Origin: Durusdinium trenchii
Taxonomy: Eukaryota > Sar > Dinophyceae > Suessiales > Symbiodiniaceae
Length of the DNA stretch: 64,000 nucleotides
Direction: 5' to 3'
Assembly: GCA_963970005.1 (NCBI GenBank)
Contig: CAXAMN010001381.1
Coordinates: 61,363 to 125,362 of the forward strand
The notes under the pieces are model-generated. The model was given only the letters and a program-made list of their open reading frames with translations, was not told the origin of the DNA and did no database searches. Shown one piece after another: positions 18,406-28,042 of the stretch. Both the position numbers and the translations under genes were made by a program. The stretch's first letter is position 1; the number at the start of each line of letters is the position of its first letter.

Positions 18406-18690
18406 TCATGACGGTAAGGATGAACTGGACACAACTGGACCATCTATATTGAAGGTCCCCCCAAAACATAGTATTGGAGGTGATTCTTTGATCAAAGGAT
18501 GTTGTATCAATAGTTTGTCTCTGGCAGATTCGCAAGAAATAAGGAGTTGGCCCAATTCATCACCAGCTTGGTCGCCCAGGTAGCCAGTGGAGAGACCTTT
18601 TGCAGGAGCGACATTCATTTGGGATGGGTCTCCTTCGCTGCCAGTGTTTGAGGGGCTTTTCTTGGGAAGTTGTTTTTCGAATGTCAGCCC
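18406..18690 (-). CDS. Minus-strand gene, 5' exon
   Basis: Stop-free for 94 codons. It reads GLTFEKQLPKKSPSNTGSEG, QAGDELGQLLISCESARDKL and LIQHPLIKESPPILCFGGTF. An acceptor-like GATTCAG lies just upstream; an internal ATG at 18618 is an alternative start. The polar, Ser-rich start followed by a hydrophobic Cys/Phe/Gly stretch looks like ordinary protein. The plus strand is not open over this segment. Confidence 0.42.
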   Translation of the reverse strand, partial: GLTFEKQLPKKSPSNTGSEGDPSQMNVAPAKGLSTGYLGDQAGDELGQLLISCESARDKLLIQHPLIKESPPILCFGGTFNIDGPVVSSSSLPS

Positions 18691-19055
18691 TCACGGTTAC
18701 CTGAATCATGCATCACTGGACAGGGACATCCTCTAATCCGGCCTGAACTGTGAAACATGTCCTTTGGGCCACAAATACCACCACAGCAAATCCCATCACA
18801 CACTAGCACATATAACAACTGTAATCATCACATACAAAGCCTGAAACGCATATTTTCCCACACCAAAATCCTGATGTCAATCTAGTTCTACATGTTCATA
18901 GTGGCTCTCATGAATTCATTGTCTTCAAGTGCCTATATGCTTCGATTTTGAACCGTGCAGTGTGTCTAAGCTTTGTTTGGGACTCAACACGGGTAGCCGA
19001 GAGTCATGAAGAGTGCGGCATAGTCTACAGCGTTTGAACAGTTGCAGAGACAGAG

Positions 19056-19421
19056 TTGGAGGCCATCTTTGTTCGGTTGAAGGATGTTGACGGTAGTGTG
19101 CTTTGCGAATGTCGTGGCTGCGCCTGCATTGGCAGCGTGCGCGCGTGTGAACCAGCAAACAAAGACCCTCTTGCATGGGCAGTTCCATCTGGAAAGGATG
19201 GTTGTCGCTGGTTTGCTTGGGGCTTACGGGGAAGTTTATTTTCGCTAATTATAGATACATTGTTTGGGCTATCCTTTTTGTTCTTTTTTTGTGCGTTGTT
19301 TCTTCGCGTGGAACCTCTCGCCTGCCGAGTGGCCAGACGATTCCAAAGCAAAAAGGATGTTGCAGTCCACCTGACACACACTCTTCATTCAGCCACCCCA
19401 TGCCTTCTTGTGCATATATGA
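19056..19421 (+). CDS. Candidate exon with possible membrane segment
   Basis: A 121-codon frame. The start is Cys-rich (GSVLCECRGCACIGSVRACE) and the middle holds a hydrophobic run (FSLIIDTLFGLSFLFFFCAL) long enough to span a membrane, followed by basic residues. The start codon lies in a solo GTTGGAGGCCATC unit of the dispersed repeat, so the 5' end may be borrowed sequence. Confidence 0.27.
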   Translation: MEAIFVRLKDVDGSVLCECRGCACIGSVRACEPANKDPLAWAVPSGKDGCRWFAWGLRGSLFSLIIDTLFGLSFLFFFCALFLRVEPLACRVARRFQSKKDVAVHLTHTLHSATPCLLVHI

Positions 19422-20100
19422 CATTCTCTTCTCGGCTCGTGTGGACATGAACGGCTGAGGATAGTTTGTGTGCGTTTACACCTTGCTGCCCTCAGCGTCC
19501 ACGTGGACTCTGACAGCAAAAGAATGCCAAGGAATGGTGTAGGTCATCTGACAGCCAAAGCTGTAGGTCACCAAGCAGCCCCAGCCACATGCTTTTGAGA
19601 GAGATATCACATCTGAGATGGAACTGTTACGTCCCAGGCGTGGATTGAGCTTTTCTTGTTTCCATCCAAAACGGCTTGGCATAAAGTGTTTCCTCATGCA
19701 AACAGATCCCAACCAGGTCCCACAAGGCTTGGAATTCTTGCGATGTTTTGGCGATGTCTTGGAGCAGACAGCCTTTGACGACAATCGGTGAAGTCTTTGA
19801 CATACCAAAACAAGTGGTGGGATTTCACAGCCGCAGGATTGAACTGCTTCGTTGCCTAAAGGTACATCGATCCTGCATGTTGGTCGAAATGCTATCCTAA
19901 AACAAGCCAACAGCAATGTTCGAGCAAAACTTGTCCTTGTGTTGGCATTCCTGATTATGGCTCATATGGTATGGCACAGCTGATGCGAGTGCAATGCTCA
20001 AGTCAACTCCCTCGGGCTCTTCAAATTTGAGGGTTCAAGCAGGTATTATGGAGACACTGACGTTTGTCCATTGGTAATCCTGCATGTGTTTATATAATTT

Positions 20101-20291
20101 ATGTTTACTAGAGTTTCTCTGAAGGTGGAGTATTGCTTTTGGGGTTTTGGTTGGAGTCAAATCGATGTTCCCCCCTTTGCTCCGCTTCTTCAAGCGATGT
20201 CCACAACCGCTAGCTCGGTGCCATCGAGCGACCGCCAGGAGCTTCGCCAGGAACGTCGGCACCCATGCCAGCTGTCAGGAACCCAGAGCAG
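20101..20291 (+). CDS. Candidate exon ending CAG/GTATGG
   Basis: The GC-rich part (20200-20291) reads SSVPSSDRQELRQERRHPCQ and ends at AGCAG before GTATGG. A second frame (20147-20455) is open over the same bases with a basic peptide. The donor is shared by either frame. Confidence 0.28.
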
Positions 20292-20360
20292 GTATGGTCT
20301 TACTGGAAGAATCACTTGAATCATCGAGTTTGGACATTCTTCCAGACACATTTTTCCCTT

Positions 20361-20437
20361 GGTGGTTTCAGAGGTTCGATGGCACTGTTAGGGCCCCAAG
20401 ATGTTTGCCAGGCAGATGGGATCAGATGGGGGTGCAT
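20361..20437 (+). repeat. Dispersed repeat D, copy 1
   Basis: The segment TTTCAGAGGTTCGATGGCAC then GGGCCCCAAGATGTTT and CAGATGGG is about 75 percent identical by eye to 35271-35338. Neither copy has terminal repeats. Confidence 0.6.
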
Positions 20438-20698
20438 ATAAAGCCTCCCTTCTGAGATTGTGCAATCTCTGAAGCCACTGTAGTATGTAAGATTGGGTAA
20501 GAGGTCGGTTTTTCTGTGGATATTCCTTGTACTAAGACACCTGTATATGATTGTATATGCCCGTCATGCATTGGATTTGGATTAGTCTGTTGACCACCAT
20601 GATTGGGGCACCTCACTGCACCCGGGAACCAGCTCCAAGTACCAACCACCCGAGGGGTCATGCCTAATGGTGATCCGTTTGCTTGTGGATGTTTGCTT

Positions 20699-20791
20699 CC
20701 CAAACACTCCATGAGTGGAATATTTACTTGCATGGACCCCTCAAATCACCCCAATGTAGGTAGAGATGATTGCCAGACATGGAGTGTTTGG
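20699..20791. mobile_element. Inverted-repeat element, family A, copy 4
   Basis: Ends CCCAAACACTCCATG and CATGGAGTGTTTGG are perfect over 14 bases. The core reads CATGGACCCCTCAAATCACC then CCAATGTAGG. Nearly the same length as copy 3. Confidence 0.72.
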
Positions 20792-21096
20792 ACTTGATTT
20801 TTGTTTTAAGTCGTTTGAGATCTTTTGAGGTTTGTTCTTACAAGTCCAATCTCCATGTCCAAAGTGTCCCGAGGAGGGGACCTGTCATGGGACACTTTGT
20901 GAGATTTTGTGAGCGCTTTCCTCACTCATGCCACTCGAATGACATGTCCCTGTGAACATGGAAGCTTCCACAACATTATGTGACATTAAAAAAAAATAAA
21001 CAATAAGACCCCGGGCTCAAACGCACAAATCAAATGAATGTGATGAGACCATATTGGCACATCATCTACAATCAGTTTCACGTGATTTTCATTTAG

Positions 21097-21382
21097 GCAA
21101 CTGAAAAGAGTCGAAGAGGGGACTCCAGAAGTCTTGCCACCTGAGGAAGTCTCGCCACCTCGGCCAGCAGAGCGAGGAGATTTGGCCCGTCTGCGTCGCG
21201 TCTGCGTCGCGTCTGCGTCGCGTCTGCGTGGCATGGGATCGAGACACCGCGACGGCCTCGGACGAGTGGACGAAGCAAGGCTTAGATCACATGGGGTCTC
21301 GGATGACCATGGATGTGGCATGAATTTTGCTGGAGAAAAAACAAGAACAACGAGTGTTTTTGGTTGGTTGCCCAGGACATGA
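21097..21382 (+). CDS. Candidate exon with internal 11-bp repeat
   Basis: Follows TTTTCATTTAG and stays open to a TGA at 21382: QLKRVEEGTPEVLPPEEVSP, then Arg/Ala-rich sequence. The frame crosses four tandem copies of GTCTGCGTCGC (21187-21230). A second frame over the same bases is also open (QQSEEIWPVCVASASRLRRV). The antisense strand is open too. Confidence 0.33.
21187..21230 (+). repeat. 11-bp tandem repeat, four units
   Basis: GTCTGCGTCGC repeated three times exactly and once with one change. Eleven is not a multiple of three, so copy number changes would shift any reading frame through it. Confidence 0.9.
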
Positions 21383-21550
21383 TGTGTCTGGGAAAGCAAA
21401 GAAGACGTCTCAGATCTCCAGGATGATGTCCCCTTTTCTTCGGTGGGCCCAAAACCGACTGGACTGCCTTCGGGATTGTTTTGGGTGTTTGGGGGCCTGC
21501 TGTTTGAAGAACTTACATTGACTCACTCGATGAAAATGCTGGCAAGTTTA

Positions 21551-21608
21551 GGGTTGTCGCATCATGTTTCTTTGTCGCATCATGTTTCTTTGTCGCAACA
21601 TGTCGCAA
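21551..21608 (+). repeat. 18-bp tandem repeat, three units
   Basis: GTCGCATCATGTTTCTTT occurs twice exactly and a third time as GTCGCAACATG. Confidence 0.85.
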
Positions 21609-21839
21609 CCATCTCAGTGCGACCAAGTCAGAGACTTGGTAGGCATGTTGGAGCTGCGATTTTGATGACTCAAGCCAGTTCGTTTCATAAGCGGCTACTC
21701 CAACATGATGTTTGTTTTGAACAACTACCATTGCCAAGAAAGGTGTGCTTGACCACGGTCCAATATCTTTGCATTGCAGTAACTAACTACTTTGATTTGG
21801 TTGACTGCAGGATTGGAGAACTCCTTTGATGTGTTACAG

Positions 21840-22620
21840 TCTTCAGCTTTGATAGTACGTAGGTACGTATTGAGCACAGTGTATCCCTAGGGATCCAAGT
21901 ACCTCCTTAGCAGGTGTTTGGCCCCTCCAGGCCTACAATGGCCTACATAAAGGTGTCTCCAGTCACCCTCTCAGATGGTATTTGCCATCCGTTGGGTAAG
22001 CCAACAGGTCCTGTTTGCGCAGGCCAAGGTCTTGAACAGTGTTCCACCTCATTCTTCAAACCTGACACGTGTCATGTGGCCCGCAACATGGCTCCTGGTC
22101 CAGTGACCTGAGTCAATCTCACACGGTTAGCCCCGCAAGGTGGCGTTTGGAGTGGCTCCTGTGTCACGAAAGTGACCTTAAACGGATGTTCACGTCGCGG
22201 TCCGATGTTGACATGTCGAGGAGGTGTTGGAGACCGTAGAAGATGGTGCATAGACCCAGATCCAGGTGCATGGTTTGCGGTGGTGTCAAGGATTTCTTGC
22301 GATCACGGTTCATTGAGATCATAAGATATCACAAGTAAGTCCCTAGACTCTAGACACTGTAAACCCAATCAAGATCAGTTAGGGCCTCTAGCCCGATGTA
22401 TAGCGGCCAATTCCCTGCACCAAAAACAGAGTGAATCTTGAGACTTAACGGGAGCGAACCCTGCCAAAATACGTTCATACATTGTGTATCTGTATAATTT
22501 TATAAACCCCCAAAAAAGGAAGCTGTTCCGCTCAAAACCATTTCAATGAAACAGGTTCTTCTGAGGTAGAAGCTCGCACAAAGGTTTCATGCTGGATGTG
22601 CAGATGCGCAGGAGCAGACA
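21840..22620. other. Spacer without supported gene
   Basis: A 65-codon frame at 21914-22111 is within chance length. A pair of CTAGAC repeats and short GC-rich stretches are present, but no named repeat. Confidence 0.4.
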
Positions 22621-22739
22621 GTTGACCGGATGGTCTCGCGGATGAAATCAAGGCAGGGCCCGGCAGGGCCTCTTGTGGCGGGTGCCGCAGGGATTGGACT
22701 CATTGGACAAAGACAAAAAACGTCGACCAGGAGACATGC

Positions 22740-22895
22740 AATGGCCTTTAACCCAGCATCCAATAGCGATGGCCTGCAAGCTGATAGCCATGGTCATGGC
22801 CTCCAACCTAGCATCTAATAGCGATGGCGCCTGCAAACGTCGTCATAGCAGGAACCGAAGGAACCGATTAGCAATGGCCTCCAATGGCCAGGAAC
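22740..22895 (-). repeat. GGAGGCC repeat, reverse orientation
   Basis: ATAGCGATGGCCTGCAAGCT, ATGGCCTCCAACCTAGCATC and ATTAGCAATGGCCTCCAATG are degenerate reverse-complement units. The plus-strand frame 22673-23074 crosses the block and is probably repeat-derived at its start. Confidence 0.7.
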
Positions 22896-23109
22896 CGAAG
22901 CGATCGGACGCCTCGCTCTCGGGGGCTTCCTGGCCGTACGCTACGAACGGAGCGTTCGGAGCGTTCGGAACCGAAGATGGATCCGGAGTGACATGGAGTG
23001 ACGGACGAAGGATCCGATGTGATGTGACAGGGGCACCCCGAGGAAAAAACCTTCGGTTCGTTCACTCTATGTGACTCCTGGTTGTTTTACTTTGGTGGGA
23101 TTTGGTGGG

Positions 23110-23340
23110 TCATTTGTCCGTTCCGGAAAGGACAAGAGTAGATCTGGAAAACGACTGGGGTTTGCTACTAGTTTTGTGATATACGGGGGCTAGAGGCACC
23201 TCAGCAAGCGCATTTGGCAAACTTGAAAGAACAGGTTGGTGGAGGCGTCCAAACCCTCCACAGCGGGGCAAGCTTTGATCATGCTGCTTTCCGGAATGAG
23301 ACTCAGATAGACTAAGGCCACTGGTCAACTGCTGGTGCAT
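23110..23340 (-). CDS. Candidate exon, minus strand
   Basis: A 76-codon frame: HQQLTSGLSLSESHSGKQHD, then LSSLPNALAEVPLAPVYHKT. No plus-strand frame competes over most of it. No strong splice sites were located. Confidence 0.25.
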   Translation of the reverse strand: MHQQLTSGLSLSESHSGKQHDQSLPRCGGFGRLHQPVLSSLPNALAEVPLAPVYHKTSSKPQSFSRSTLVLSGTDK

Positions 23341-23574
23341 CTTTTGGGGACTTCTGGATCAACGGAATCACTGAACTTGAATGCTGATCCAACCTTGGCG
23401 GCGGCGGGTAGTTGGAGTCTGACGAGTCTGTGTCTGGGCACCCATTTTCTGTGGTTTTTCAGATTGAATCTGTTGGGCCTTGGGTGCTGAACAAAGGGGC
23501 AAAGAGTTGAACTTTCAGATTCGATCAGATTCGTTCAGACGAAGATGAGCTGAACTGACGCCAACTCGTAGGTT

Positions 23575-23799
23575 TCATGTAGCTTCACATGCCAGGAACT
23601 GCCTTTGGTCCGCCTTCACACATAGTACACTTCCGTTCAAAAGGTGCCAAAAAGGTCCCTTGGCTTCGCTCAAGGTCTCAGACTTGTCGAAGGTTCCGCA
23701 TGTACGAAAGGCATGAGCGCAACTAATCTTGCCAGGGAGCTTCAGGAGAATGGAAAGCTGGAGGATTGTCCTGATGCTCATGCGTGCCATGGCAATCAA
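23575..23799 (-). CDS. Candidate exon, minus strand
   Basis: A 74-codon frame starting with a hydrophobic, possibly signal-like stretch (RMSIRTILQLSILLKLPGKI) and continuing TCGTFDKSETLSEAKGPFWH. Four Cys are scattered without a recognisable motif. Confidence 0.27.
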   Translation of the reverse strand: MIAMARMSIRTILQLSILLKLPGKISCAHAFRTCGTFDKSETLSEAKGPFWHLLNGSVLCVKADQRQFLACEAT

Positions 23800-24179
23800 C
23801 TGAAGAGTGTGGATAGATGATCATCATAATATCATAGCTAACTAACTAACGCATTTTGTACATGATACATACAGCTAGCGGCTAGCGCATTTATTATGTA
23901 TATATATAGTATATAGTCATATAGTATACTTACAGCTGTATATAGTAGATGATGGTACCTCCCAGAGTGTGTTGAAGACACATCACGAGGCATTCGCAAG
24001 TGCTTCGCAGAGGTATTCCTGTCTTTGGGACCCGTAATCCGTTCGGCGGCGGCTGGAGTAAACCGAACGGATTCAAACGCATTGATTTATATACATGTTA
24101 GCCATATTTAAGCCTGATATCCTGAACAACCGAGCTGTTTTACTAAGGATTTCACACTACAAAACCCACTCAACTATTT

Positions 24180-24551
24180 TTAGAATGGTCTTGGACTCCC
24201 AGGGGGGAGGGGAACAACGGAGGGAGGCACCTCGGTGAGTTTGGCATGTCTGATCAGAAATCCCCGGAACCGCCTGGAAGTACACTGTGCGCCTGGACGC
24301 AGGGCACCACGACTCAAGTAACAGGTGGAAGGTCTGCAGTAACTGTAACAGGCCCGGAAGGTCTGAACTCTGAACAGATGCTTTTTTCTCCTATCCACTG
24401 CCCTCCTCTGGGAGCATGATTGTCCATCCGATGCTTTGATGTACGGGTCCAATGGTACAACCCTGCGAAGGTCTGTCGGACTGTTCAGACTCCTGGGAAA
24501 TCCCCCATGCAGCCGATATGACTCGTCGGCTCCGCGTCTGCCGAACGTCAT
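24180..24551 (-). CDS. Candidate exon, 123-codon basic ORF
   Basis: The longest frame in this region, rich in Arg, Ser and Cys: GGFPRSLNSPTDLRRVVPLD, SCSQRRAVDRRKKHLFRVQT. Ends in a Pro-rich tail next to a G-run. The plus strand has no comparable frame. The RRKKH cluster is the only recognisable feature. Confidence 0.28.
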   Translation of the reverse strand: MTFGRRGADESYRLHGGFPRSLNSPTDLRRVVPLDPYIKASDGQSCSQRRAVDRRKKHLFRVQTFRACYSYCRPSTCYLSRGALRPGAQCTSRRFRGFLIRHAKLTEVPPSVVPLPPGSPRPF

Positions 24552-24600
24552 GTAAACTCTTGATTGATAACCCCCCCCAACTTAAAATTGGAAATCCTCT

Positions 24601-24697
24601 TCCAGCTTCTTCAAAGTGACCTTTTGAAGGTTCCTAAGTGACCCTTAGGAGGCTTAAGTGACCTCAAACCAGGTTATCAAAAGGTCACTTTGAAGAA
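24601..24697. mobile_element. Fold-back element C
   Basis: Perfect 21-base arms at 24607-24627 and 24677-24697 (TTCTTCAAAGTGACCTTTTG and its complement) enclose 49 bases. Inside, AAGTGACC occurs three times at about 18-base spacing. The outer left arm recurs, inverted, at 8170-8189. Confidence 0.75.
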
Positions 24698-24799
24698 CGG
24701 GAGGGCTTATTAATCCAGACTACATTAGACGATCACCAATCGATGCGTGCATGGTGTTCTTTTTTTTTCACAAGTGCCCGCGTTTTGTTTCTTTCCCAC

Positions 24800-25005
24800 T
24801 ATAGTAACAATTTTAAGAAGCTACTAGGTGGAGGCCATCGCTAGTAGGTTGGAGGCCATGGCTACTATAGTAGCAAGAAGCTATTAGGTTGGAGCCATCG
24901 CTAGTAGGTTGGAGGCCATTGCTACTATAGTAGCAAGAAGCTAGTAGGTTGGAGGCCATCGCTAGTATATCGGTTGGAGGCCATTGCTTTACTACTAGTC
25001 GCAAG
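24800..25005 (+). repeat. GGAGGCC repeat, 60-bp tandem units
   Basis: Units start at AAGAAG at 24815, 24875 and 24935, exactly 60 bases apart. Each holds two GGAGGCCAT cores and ends ACTATAGTAGC. The minus strand is open across all of it (24813-25061) and reads GLQPTSDG repeats, because 60 is a multiple of three. Confidence 0.92.
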
Positions 25006-25153
25006 ATCAGTCTTTCTAGCTTCGCTATGGGCGGGTCAACACCGCCCCTACTCATATGCACCGCTTTGTGGCCGAAGCACGCCCTGAGCCACCGATCAAG
25101 TCATCAGCGTTTGGGTCCATCGTCAGTCTGAGAAGTCTTGAGGTCGTTCAAGT

Positions 25154-25510
25154 TTGTGTTTATACCCGGCGTTTGAGACCGGAACATCATGGATCCGGGC
25201 GACCGGCATGGACGTGACTGGAAGACGATCGCTTCCGAAGACCAAACCGGACCGTGGAAGACTCAGGTTCCAGGTGGGTCTCGAAACCAGGGCGTATAGG
25301 TTTGCCTACAGCACAGCTAGGCTCTGGAGTAAATTGACCTGGATATCTTTCATGGGGGCAGTGGACGTCACTTTTTTGCGGTTCTGGCCCCGACCTGTTT
25401 GGAAACGGCATTCTTTGGAGAACAGAACCCCATTGTGTTCCCTTCCTCGGTGGTCCGTGGCGGTTCAAGATGGCCCGGTAGTGGTCAACATTGTGGTTAA
25501 ATCCCAGAAG
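25154..25510 (+). CDS. Candidate exon ending at GTAAAT donor
   Basis: The frame 25154-25549 is open for 131 codons and crosses a donor (CAGAAG before GTAAAT) at 25511. It includes GRRSLPKTKPDRGRLRFQVG, RLWSKLTWISFMGAVDVTFL and WSVAVQDGPVVVNIVVKSQK. The last stretch, just before the donor, looks like beta strands. The minus strand is open over 25187-25537. Confidence 0.37.
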
Positions 25511-25545
25511 GTAAATGGTTTGGGGTTGGCTTACCAACGTATAGG

Positions 25546-25914
25546 TTGATTTGTCATGATTTGTCCAGTCCCATGGATGATTGTGTCAGTTTTGGGCACA
25601 TCTTCTCGTTTGTTCTGTTGGTGCGCTTTGTCAGCTGCTATCGGGCAGGTCCCAGTTTTGTGTCGGTACCAGGGTCTTTTCCAACACTTGAGGTAAAACC
25701 TTGGTTTCAACCGGTGGCCTCATCTTGGTACTGGACGCGTTTCGGTCCCACCGAAGCCAGCGAGGCTCCATTTGGTGCGCGAAGGGCGATTGGAGGCGAG
25801 GCCGGGAATAGGACGATTGCGACAACCCGCGTGGCACGTGGGTCACGTGGAAAGTTTGACTCTCAGCATCATGAAACATGGAAGTGGACCAGGTTGCTTC
25901 CAAGAGAAAGATAG
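25546..25914 (+). CDS. Candidate exon, GC-rich 3' half
   Basis: A 122-codon frame. The region 25740-25860 has regular codons (FGPTEASEAPFGARRAIGGE, then AGNRTIATTRVARGSRG). The first 60 codons are hydrophobic and less regular. It follows the preceding exon by 36 bases. Confidence 0.28.
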   Translation: MICHDLSSPMDDCVSFGHIFSFVLLVRFVSCYRAGPSFVSVPGSFPTLEVKPWFQPVASSWYWTRFGPTEASEAPFGARRAIGGEAGNRTIATTRVARGSRGKFDSQHHETWKWTRLLPRER

Positions 25915-26248
25915 TCGTCCACCTGTTTGACAGGAAGGGTTCTGAAAGACGGACCAGGTTTTGAAAAGCATTTGTTGGTGGAGAAAAGATAGTCTTCCAA
26001 GTGCTTCCAGGGGCCTATTTTCCATGTAGACAGTGGACGAACAAACAATCCTCAGGGCCGAAACTGAAGGCAACTGGCTGATTTGGAAGTAGAGAGACCC
26101 TACACCCCCAAATTGGATAGAGGACACATCCACTAAAACCCGGTTGAAATTCTCCCACTTCTAGCACATTCCCAAGTTCCTGATCCAAGATTTGATCAAA
26201 GACTCATGACTTCGTTTGACCAAAGATCGCCTTTGAGGCTTTGGAGCG

Positions 26249-26548
26249 ATGGGGAGGCTTACGCTTTGTAAGGCTCAGCATGCAGCGTCCGAAGCTCAGC
26301 CCGACCTCCGGACAGGGCAGAAAGACCAATGGCCGAAGGAAGGACCAAGGGAGAAAAGCGGTTTCAGACATGTTTTACATTTGCCACTGGGGTTGGCTCT
26401 TACCTTATTTGAGAGTCATAGCCGGATTGGCAGTGGATTGGAGGTGTCCTTCTTCACACAAGAGAGAGCAGCTTTGCTCTTGGGCAACTTTTTAGAGGAA
26501 TTCTGGGGATGCCCACTATCCATGTACCGGTTAAGTTTCAATGTTTAA
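26249..26548 (+). CDS. Candidate exon upstream of ankyrin-like exon
   Basis: A 99-codon frame: CKAQHAASEAQPDLRTGQKD, KEGPREKSGFRHVLHLPLGL, SFFTQERAALLLGNFLEEFW. The overlapping frame 26241-26495 is shorter. It lies about 90 bases upstream of the bounded exon at 26640, on the same strand. Confidence 0.32.
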   Translation: MGRLTLCKAQHAASEAQPDLRTGQKDQWPKEGPREKSGFRHVLHLPLGLALTLFESHSRIGSGLEVSFFTQERAALLLGNFLEEFWGCPLSMYRLSFNV

Positions 26549-26639
26549 ACATCGCCTCCTCACCTCTTGTTTGATTCCGACGGTCCGGTTCATGCTCTTC
26601 TGATGCTCTCTTGATGCTCATGTCATGCTGTGTGCGCAG

Positions 26640-26751
26640 TCTTCCTCCCCGAGGTCAGCTGCTGTTCTACACGGTGCGTCATGGGTCGGTGCAGATGCTC
26701 CAGTGGCTTTTAGAGGAGCTTGGACGTCGCTTAGATCGAAGCTGCCTCCAG
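26640..26751 (+). CDS. Ankyrin-like exon
   Basis: Bounded by GCTGTGTGCGCAG before and CAG/GTGGTT after. The peptide RGQLLFYTVRHGSVQMLQWL then LEELGRRLD matches the ankyrin helix pair pattern (small residue, hydrophobic LFYTV, RHGS turn, VQMLQWLLEE). Ankyrin repeats are protein-binding modules and are abundant in dinoflagellates. A single repeat is visible; the frame continues in other readings into a Pro/Gly-rich stretch (PPGGLEEGGSDGPKRRA, 26745-26800). Confidence 0.48.
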
Positions 26752-27006
26752 GTGGTTTGGAGGAAGGAGGCTCTGACGGACCGAAGAGACGTGCGGTGGA
26801 AGACATAGTCATCAAGATGACCCGGTGAGTGAAGCTGAAGATGCGACTCCCGATGGGCTCCAGAAGGATGACTTAGAAGGACTTCCTGCTTGTGAGTGGT
26901 GGGATTTTGCGTTCGATGCCCGAAGGTGGTTGAAAGGAGTCAAGCGGCTGCGAGTCCATGAAGGTGAATCAATGAAGCCTCTTCAATCCCCAAACAACCG
27001 GATAGA

Positions 27007-27267
27007 GTGGATTCGGACACCATCAATCACGCCTATGTTTTGTCCGGATCATGGAATGGCTGGAAGAATTTGGGTGATTTGGCGTTCGTGGTGCCTGTTG
27101 ATTTGAAGGTTTTAAGGAGTGCACCAGCGGCTACTGCACACCGCCGGCGAACAGGGACAGCAGATTGGTGCTATGGTTTTGATCCGGTTCCGAAAACTCG
27201 ACTGGTGCCAACTGTTCATGATCAGAGCAAGGGCCAACAAAACATAGCAAAAGAGTTTGGGAGGTGA
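27007..27267 (+). CDS. Candidate exon downstream of ankyrin-like exon
   Basis: Open for 86 codons: DTINHAYVLSGSWNGWKNLG, then DLAFVVPVDLKVLRSAPAAT. The SGSWNGW string recalls the Trp-rich loop of carbohydrate-binding-like domains, but that is only a resemblance. A GTGAGT donor at 26826 and AG acceptors near 27000 would allow an intron between this and the Pro/Gly-rich segment. Confidence 0.32.
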   Translation: MDSDTINHAYVLSGSWNGWKNLGDLAFVVPVDLKVLRSAPAATAHRRRTGTADWCYGFDPVPKTRLVPTVHDQSKGQQNIAKEFGR

Positions 27268-27650
27268 ACCGCCACAGACTTTGCATGTAACATATAGGAA
27301 ACAATGCATAGTTGTTTAGAGGGATTCCCAAACTAAGTATTAAACGATACCTGGAGCGATACTTCAGAAGTCCAGTCGTAGCCACATCCCCTTGTGGCTA
27401 CATGTCACTAATGCTACGTAATAGCGTTTCCTCATGCCATGTACCAAAGAGATTGTCGAAGGTCTTTGCACTTTTTGAAGCAACATATCATGGCTTACAT
27501 GTGGGAGCTTCTTAGAGGTCCTCAGGGCTTAGAGAGATGTCGGGTTATTAGTCTTTTGATTGGGACTGTGTGGAGCAATGGAGAACCTTGACGAGCGATA
27601 CCATGGCAGCAGGATGACTAGCATGCTCTTTGACCACCCCACATAGGTCA

Positions 27651-27941
27651 TCACCTTGCCGAGGATATATGCTTTGGAAGGCACTCTCCTTGACTAAAAC
27701 CGGTTGCAGGTCTTGATGCCATTCTTACCAGGCACCATGATCTCATTAGATCTCGTTCTATTGATCCCTCCGACCACTCCTGAAGAAAAAAACACACTAA
27801 GGAACCAGTGCTTCTTCGCTTCTGGATGGCCTTGGGCGTCCAAACACCGTTCGGTGGAGGGGGTACCCGACGAATGAATCTTCGGGCCAACGGGGCCTTG
27901 ACGGAACGAACAGTGGGTTTGCAGGCCTGCAACTGAACCAT
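27651..27941 (-). CDS. Candidate exon, basic, minus strand
   Basis: A 96-codon frame beginning VQLQACKPTVRSVKAPLARR and continuing FIRRVPPPPNGVWTPKAIQK. The first 45 codons look best. A second minus frame over the same bases (27694-27945) is open too. Confidence 0.25.
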   Translation of the reverse strand: MVQLQACKPTVRSVKAPLARRFIRRVPPPPNGVWTPKAIQKRRSTGSLVCFFLQEWSEGSIERDLMRSWCLVRMASRPATGFSQGECLPKHISSAR

Positions 27942-28042
27942 CCAACCATGTTCTACTGTTCTATGCTGTTCTATGCTGTAAATATATAATATAATATAAT
28001 GGGATAATGGGATATATTCTTACCCAAGTCAGAGTGCATTCC

